Positions 33,098 through 37,760 of a stretch of 37,760 bases of DNA are shown one piece after another (the first letter of the stretch is position 1; each line of letters starts with the position of its first letter). Origin of the DNA: Mucilaginibacter sp. (GTDB lineage Bacteria; Bacteroidota; Bacteroidia; Sphingobacteriales; Sphingobacteriaceae); contig JANXTT010000030.1 of the NCBI GenBank assembly GCA_025352225.1, forward strand, positions 1-37,760. Reading direction: 5' to 3'. Both the position numbers and the translations under genes were made by a program. The notes under the pieces are model-generated. The model saw only the letters and a program-made list of their open reading frames with translations. It did not search any database and was not told the origin of the DNA.

Positions 33098-36000
33098 TTG
33101 AATATCCGTGAAATTTTAGATAGATATAAGGCAGATGAGCGGATACAAACGCTTGCTCAGGCACTTAACTCCACAAAAAATCCCAGAGTTCAGCTTCGTG
33201 GATTAGTAGGGTCAAGTGATGCGGCCATGGCGGTAGCATTATATTTTTTAAACCATCGCCATATGCTTTTTATTCTTCCCGACAGGGAAGAAGCGAGTTT
33301 TTTTCAGTCAGATTTGGAGAGCTTGCTGGATAAAGAGATATTGCTGTTCCCTTCGTCTTATCGTAAACCGTTTGAATTTACCCAGCCCGATAGTAGTAAT
33401 GTGTTGGCAAGGGCCGAGGTATTGAATGAACTAAACCATGCATCAGCTTACGGGCAACTGATAGTAACCTACCCGGAAGCACTTGCCGAAAAAGTAATTG
33501 ACAGGGCATCGCTGGAAAAAAACACACTCGAAATAGCAGTAACTAATAAGTTAGGGCTTGATTTTATTAATGAGTTTTTAATTGAGTACGATTTTAACCG
33601 TGTTGATTTCGTGTATTCGCCAGGACAGTTTTCTATTCGCGGGGGTATAGTTGACATATTTTCATTTTCGCACGACCTGCCCTACCGGGTGGAATTTTTT
33701 GGTGACGTTATAGAATCTATCCGCACATTCGAAATTGAGAGCCAACTATCTGTGGAACAGGTTAAAAGCATCACTATTGTACCCAATGTACAGTCCCGGT
33801 TTTTAACCGAAAATAATATTTCTATATTGGAGTATATTGACCCATCAACCAATATATGGATAAAAGACGTGCAGTTTACACTGGATATTATCCAAACAGG
33901 CTACAAAAAGGCTACCCAACTCTGGAAAGCCCTATCGGCGGATGAAAAAAACAAAAACCCCGATTGGATAGACCCCAAATTTGGCTTTACCGACGAGAAA
34001 ATGATAGCAGATCAATTTCACGATTTTTCGCTGGTTGAATTTGGTAAACAATTTTTTTATACACCAACTCATACTATTAAGTTCGACATTAAACCTCAGC
34101 CATCGTTCAATAAAGATTTTAGTCTGATTATTCATAACTTTAAAATAAACGAGGCTGATAAAATTGAAAATTGCATTTTTACTGATTCAACAAGGCAGCT
34201 GGAAAGGTTATACGCTATTTTTGAGGATCTGGATAAAACAATAAAATTTACCCCGGTTAATATATCTATACGGGAAGGCTTTATTGACCCTGCCCAAAAA
34301 ATAGCCTGTTATACAGATCATCAGATATTTGACCGGTATTATAAATACAAACTTAAAAAAGGCTATCAACGCTCGCAAGCCATTACGCTTAAAGAACTTC
34401 GCGAATTAAAACCCGGCGATTATATTACTCATATCGATCATGGAATTGGCAAATACGCCGGTTTGGAAAAAGTAGAAGTAAATAACAAGATGCAGGAGAT
34501 GATACGCCTTATTTACGCCGATAATGATCTGTTGTATGTAAACATTAATTCCCTTAACCGCATATCCAAATACAGCGGTAAGGAGGGCACCATACCCAGA
34601 ATGAATAAACTGGGCACCGATACCTGGGAAAAATTAAAAAAAACAACAAAAAAAAAAGTTAAAGACATAGCCCGCGATTTAATTAAGCTTTATGCGATAC
34701 GTAAATCACAGTTGGGAAACGCTTTTTCTCCCGATAGTTATTTACAAACAGAATTAGAGGCTTCATTTATTTACGAGGATACGCCCGATCAGGAAAAAGC
34801 TACCCGTGACTTTAAAAAAGATATGGAATCGCCGCACCCCATGGACAGGCTTATTTGTGGGGATGTAGGGTTTGGCAAAACGGAAGTGGCTATCCGCGCA
34901 GCCTTTAAAGCCGTGGCCGATAGTAAGCAAGTAGCTATTTTAGTACCAACAACTATATTAGCCGCCCAGCATTACAAAACCTTTACAGATAGACTAAAAG
35001 GATTCCCCTGCAATATTGACTATGTAAATCGCTTTAAAACAAGCAAGCAAATCAAAGACACTTTGCAAAAGCTGGCCGATGGGAAACTTGACATTATTAT
35101 AGGCACACACCGCCTGGTAAGCAAAGACGTAAAGTTTAAAGACCTCGGCTTAATGGTTATAGATGAAGAACAAAAGTTTGGTGTATCAACTAAAGAGAAA
35201 CTCAAAGCAATGCGGGTTAATGTGGATACACTAACCTTAACTGCAACGCCAATACCGCGTACACTACATTTCTCATTAATGGGCGCGCGCGATCTTTCAA
35301 TTATATCAACCCCGCCGCCAAACCGGCAACCCGTTGTAACCGAATTGCATGTTTTTAATGATACGCTGATAAAAGAGGCTATAGAGTTTGAAATAGAACG
35401 CGGTGGCCAAGTGTTTTTTATTCATAATAGAGTTGCAGACCTGCCTCAATTAGGTGGTATGATTAAAAAGTTGGTACCAAAAGCACGGATAGGCATAGCT
35501 CACGGCCAGTTGGAAGGGGATGACCTGGAAGATGTGATGCTTAAATTTGTAAACAACGATTATGATGTGCTGGTGGCAACCACCATTATTGAGGCCGGTT
35601 TAGATATACCTAATGCAAATACCATTATTATCAATTACGCGCATATGTTTGGCCTGAGCGATTTGCACCAAATGCGTGGCCGCGTGGGCCGTAGTAATAA
35701 AAAAGCTTTCTGTTATTTGCTGAGCCCACCATTATCAACCCTAACATCCGAAGCACGTAAACGTTTAAGCGCTATTGAAGAGTTTTCTGACCTCGGAAGT
35801 GGATTTAATGTTGCTATGCGCGATCTGGATATCCGAGGAAGTGGTAACCTCTTGGGTGCCGAACAAAGCGGCTTTATTGCCGAAATTGGTTTTGAAATGT
35901 ATCATAAAATACTTGATGAAGCCATACAGGAATTAAAAGATGATGAATTTAAAGGGTTATTCGAAAATGAAAAAACCAGGCCATTCGTTTCTTTTACCCA

Positions 36001-36451
36001 AATAGATACTGATATGGAGATATTAATACCAGATGAATATGTAACCAGCATATCAGAACGGTATAGTTTGTATACCGAACTTACAAAGCTTGAAAACGAG
36101 GTGGAATTAGAAGGATTTACTCAACAATTACACGATAGATTTGGCCCGCTACCCCATCAGGTTCACGATTTGCTTAATACCATGCGGCTTCAATGGTTAG
36201 CCAAGGCTATTGGCTTTGAAAAATTATCTCTTAAAATGGGGGTATTACGAGGCTATTTTATATCTAACCAACAATCAGCATATTTTGAAACAACCCAATT
36301 TAAGCAAGTACTTTCTTTTATGCAGGCAAACTCCCGGCGCTGTAACATGAAAGAAGTGAAAAACTCGTTGCGTATCAGTATTGAAAATGTAAGAAGTATT
36401 AATGAAGCTGTTGAATTATTAAACGATATGGTAGAGCCTGTTGTGGCTTAA
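33098..36451 (+). CDS. mfd: Transcription-repair coupling factor
   Basis: Mfd removes RNA polymerase stalled at DNA damage and recruits UvrA. The 1117-residue protein has the UvrB-homology N-terminal part (about 1-290, with SPGQFSIRGGIVDIFSF). The RNA-polymerase-interacting domain follows (about 440-520, GDYITHIDHGIGKYAGLEKV). The translocase shows Walker A GDVGFGKTEVAIR near 587, DEEQ in MVIDEEQKFGV near 688, TATPIPRTLHFSLMG and motif VI HQMRGRVGRSN. The C-terminal TRCF domain follows (ITVDE-like LIPDEYVTSISERYSLY region). The TTG start is accepted because no ATG occurs until well inside the conserved region and homologues begin NIREIL. Confidence 0.97.
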   Translation: MNIREILDRYKADERIQTLAQALNSTKNPRVQLRGLVGSSDAAMAVALYFLNHRHMLFILPDREEASFFQSDLESLLDKEILLFPSSYRKPFEFTQPDSSNVLARAEVLNELNHASAYGQLIVTYPEALAEKVIDRASLEKNTLEIAVTNKLGLDFINEFLIEYDFNRVDFVYSPGQFSIRGGIVDIFSFSHDLPYRVEFFGDVIESIRTFEIESQLSVEQVKSITIVPNVQSRFLTENNISILEYIDPSTNIWIKDVQFTLDIIQTGYKKATQLWKALSADEKNKNPDWIDPKFGFTDEKMIADQFHDFSLVEFGKQFFYTPTHTIKFDIKPQPSFNKDFSLIIHNFKINEADKIENCIFTDSTRQLERLYAIFEDLDKTIKFTPVNISIREGFIDPAQKIACYTDHQIFDRYYKYKLKKGYQRSQAITLKELRELKPGDYITHIDHGIGKYAGLEKVEVNNKMQEMIRLIYADNDLLYVNINSLNRISKYSGKEGTIPRMNKLGTDTWEKLKKTTKKKVKDIARDLIKLYAIRKSQLGNAFSPDSYLQTELEASFIYEDTPDQEKATRDFKKDMESPHPMDRLICGDVGFGKTEVAIRAAFKAVADSKQVAILVPTTILAAQHYKTFTDRLKGFPCNIDYVNRFKTSKQIKDTLQKLADGKLDIIIGTHRLVSKDVKFKDLGLMVIDEEQKFGVSTKEKLKAMRVNVDTLTLTATPIPRTLHFSLMGARDLSIISTPPPNRQPVVTELHVFNDTLIKEAIEFEIERGGQVFFIHNRVADLPQLGGMIKKLVPKARIGIAHGQLEGDDLEDVMLKFVNNDYDVLVATTIIEAGLDIPNANTIIINYAHMFGLSDLHQMRGRVGRSNKKAFCYLLSPPLSTLTSEARKRLSAIEEFSDLGSGFNVAMRDLDIRGSGNLLGAEQSGFIAEIGFEMYHKILDEAIQELKDDEFKGLFENEKTRPFVSFTQIDTDMEILIPDEYVTSISERYSLYTELTKLENEVELEGFTQQLHDRFGPLPHQVHDLLNTMRLQWLAKAIGFEKLSLKMGVLRGYFISNQQSAYFETTQFKQVLSFMQANSRRCNMKEVKNSLRISIENVRSINEAVELLNDMVEPVVA

Positions 36452-36817
36452 ACCTAATTTTTAACTTAAAGAAGAATACTGTATTGTACTCATAATTAAA
36501 CTACTTATGAACTTTAATATAAACATAATTTAACCAATAATTTTTGTTATTTCGGTATATATGACTATATATGCACTTCTTTTTACTTACAGGTAAAAAA
36601 ATTAAGGTGCCATACACGCAACTAACTGAAAATAAATGAAAATATATTTTTATAAAAGTAGCTTGATGATTATCTTGGCAAGATAAGTTGACTTTTAAAA
36701 AAGCCAACAATTGAAATTTGTGATTTTATAAAAAAAATTAATTTTGTCGCATTTATTTTGCAAATAAAGAAATTTTTAAATCAGCCCAACATTAATGTTA
36801 AATTATTATAGATATTT
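36452..36817. other. AT-rich spacer with one perfect palindrome
   Basis: No gene is supported here; a 69-residue minus-strand frame at 36501-36710 has no start context or family match. At 36670-36686 TTATCTTG-G-CAAGATAA is a perfect 8-1-8 palindrome, 131 bases before the OmpA-type gene, which may be an operator. No clear terminator for mfd was found. Confidence 0.4.
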
Positions 36818-37760
36818 ATGATAACCTTGGATTTTAAAAAAGTTATGGTTTTTGCTATGGGATTGTTTTTTGGCAGTTTTGCGGTTGCTCAAAATACAGA
36901 TAGCCATATTGAGCCATTTGCACCAGATAGTTCATTTCGATCTTGGTCTGTTGGCGGAGGTATTGGTGGGTTAAGTCTTTATACTGTTTTTTTAGGATCA
37001 CCGGATTTTAAAACTCAGGTTCCTAAAATTGGTTATTCAATATATGTTAAAAAACAATTTGCACCTACTTTTGGCCTTGAAGCTGATTTTTTATTTGGAG
37101 AATTACAGGGGAAATATGCTGTTGCACCACCGAATACAAATAGCCCTTATATAAAATTTGACACACAAATTAATTGGTCGGCGGCATTAAGTGCTAATTT
37201 TGTTATTGTTAACACAAATTGGCGCAGCAATCAAAGTCATTTACAGTTATATTCAACACTTGGTGGCGGTATGATATCGTATACTCCAACAATTTATGAT
37301 TACAGTGGAACAAAATTTCCCGGTAAATCTTCTTCGGCTATAACAATACCTATTGGCTTGGGACTAAAGTATAGTATAACATCCGGTATTAATCTTGATA
37401 TTGGTTATCAGGTTAATTTTGTAGATGCTGGTAATGTTGATGGATATGCATATAGCGGCAGAAATGATAAATTTTCCTACACGCATGTAGGTCTTGAATT
37501 TGCACTGGGTAAGGGTAGAAAACCTCAACTAGCAGGACATAATGCCGAACCAGCAATGCGCACGGAATACGAAAGTGGTATTAATCTACTGCAAACACAA
37601 GTATTTAGATTAAAACTAAAAGCAGATTCTATACAAGGGCAACTAGATAGACAAAGGGTTCAAACTGCACGTTTAGAAGCAGTAGTTACAAGTGCAAACA
37701 AGGATTCTGATGGTGATGGGGTGCCAGATAAATTTGATAAATGCCCAAATACTCCAGCTG
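36818..37760 (+). CDS. OmpA-type outer-membrane protein with TSP3 repeats (partial, runs off right edge)
   Basis: From the ATG at 36818 the frame is open for 314 residues to the window edge. It has a signal peptide (VMVFAMGLFFGSFAVAQ), so the mature chain starts near residue 26. A beta-barrel of about 200 residues follows with glycine/aromatic strands (SVGGGIGGLSLYTV, GLEADFLFGELQGKY). After that come a coiled, Gln/Leu-rich linker (about 260-300, LQTQVFRLKLKADSIQGQLD) and the start of a calcium-binding TSP type-3 repeat, DSDGDGVPDKFDKCPNTPA. In this family a peptidoglycan-binding OmpA domain usually comes next, outside the window. It would link the outer membrane to the cell wall. Confidence 0.8.
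   Translation, partial: MITLDFKKVMVFAMGLFFGSFAVAQNTDSHIEPFAPDSSFRSWSVGGGIGGLSLYTVFLGSPDFKTQVPKIGYSIYVKKQFAPTFGLEADFLFGELQGKYAVAPPNTNSPYIKFDTQINWSAALSANFVIVNTNWRSNQSHLQLYSTLGGGMISYTPTIYDYSGTKFPGKSSSAITIPIGLGLKYSITSGINLDIGYQVNFVDAGNVDGYAYSGRNDKFSYTHVGLEFALGKGRKPQLAGHNAEPAMRTEYESGINLLQTQVFRLKLKADSIQGQLDRQRVQTARLEAVVTSANKDSDGDGVPDKFDKCPNTPA

Noticed and set aside
36501..36710. 69-residue minus-strand open frame after mfd
   Set aside because: AT-rich, no -7 box, no homology that I recognise, and no signal or domain.

Overview
The window looks like a chromosomal segment of a Bacteroidota bacterium of the family Sphingobacteriaceae (Mucilaginibacter- or Pedobacter-like). This rests on a CarboxypepD-reg/TonB-type outer membrane protein, a RhaM/FucP sugar locus, DUF4199 and YMGG-zipper/OmpA proteins, exact TAnnTTTG-type -7 boxes, almost no Shine-Dalgarno sequences, and short interspersed repeats of the kind seen in that group. 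The genus is inferred, not proven. No rRNA, tRNA, CRISPR array, transposase or phage gene was found.

Layout. 1-4380: start of an NtrC-type response regulator (cut by the left edge), a small beta-barrel protein, an enoyl-CoA hydratase with a stand-alone B12-binding mutase subunit, and glnS. 4381-5050: non-coding, with a GC-rich probable dispersed repeat and a degenerate ACAACTC repeat. 5051-9836: a large outer-membrane beta-barrel protein, a COQ4-like membrane protein with an intact metal motif, and pgi. 9837-10804: a triple 25-bp repeat and a small unknown protein. 10805-15119: a serine hydrolase lipoprotein, prfB with its programmed +1 frameshift, an esterase and a DUF4262 protein. 15120-18612: an accessory-looking patch holding a Crp-type regulator with an AhpD-like protein, bracketed by repeats, then an 11-bp tandem repeat and three small orphan exported or lipoproteins. 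18703-25339: mixed housekeeping and membrane genes (TMEM175-like channel, SirB1-like protein, degenerate methyltransferase-like protein, aminotransferase, Nudix, dienelactone hydrolase, OmpA lipoprotein, SDR epimerase).

25348-32486 is the clearest functional unit. It is a catabolic locus for L-fucose, or less likely L-rhamnose, by the non-phosphorylative oxidative route. An AraC regulator is divergent from a FucP-type permease, followed by a mutarotase, a 2-keto-3-deoxy-fuconate-type dehydrogenase, an FAH-family diketo-acid hydrolase, a COG3618 lactonase, an L-fucose-dehydrogenase-like SDR and a zinc alcohol dehydrogenase. The expected enolase-superfamily dehydratase is absent from the locus. 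The first-step SDR has Asn where the catalytic Lys of the YxxxK motif should be.

32552-37760: a DUF4199 membrane protein, mfd (TTG start directly behind a -7 box), an AT-rich spacer and the start of an OmpA-type protein with calcium-binding TSP3 repeats (cut by the right edge).

Most genes are ordinary. The items most worth a second look are the COQ4-like protein, the Lys-to-Asn SDR, the pathway gap, the methyltransferase-like protein that has lost its motifs, and several uncatalogued repeats (9919-9993; 15170/16508; 16646-16716; 17431/17934).
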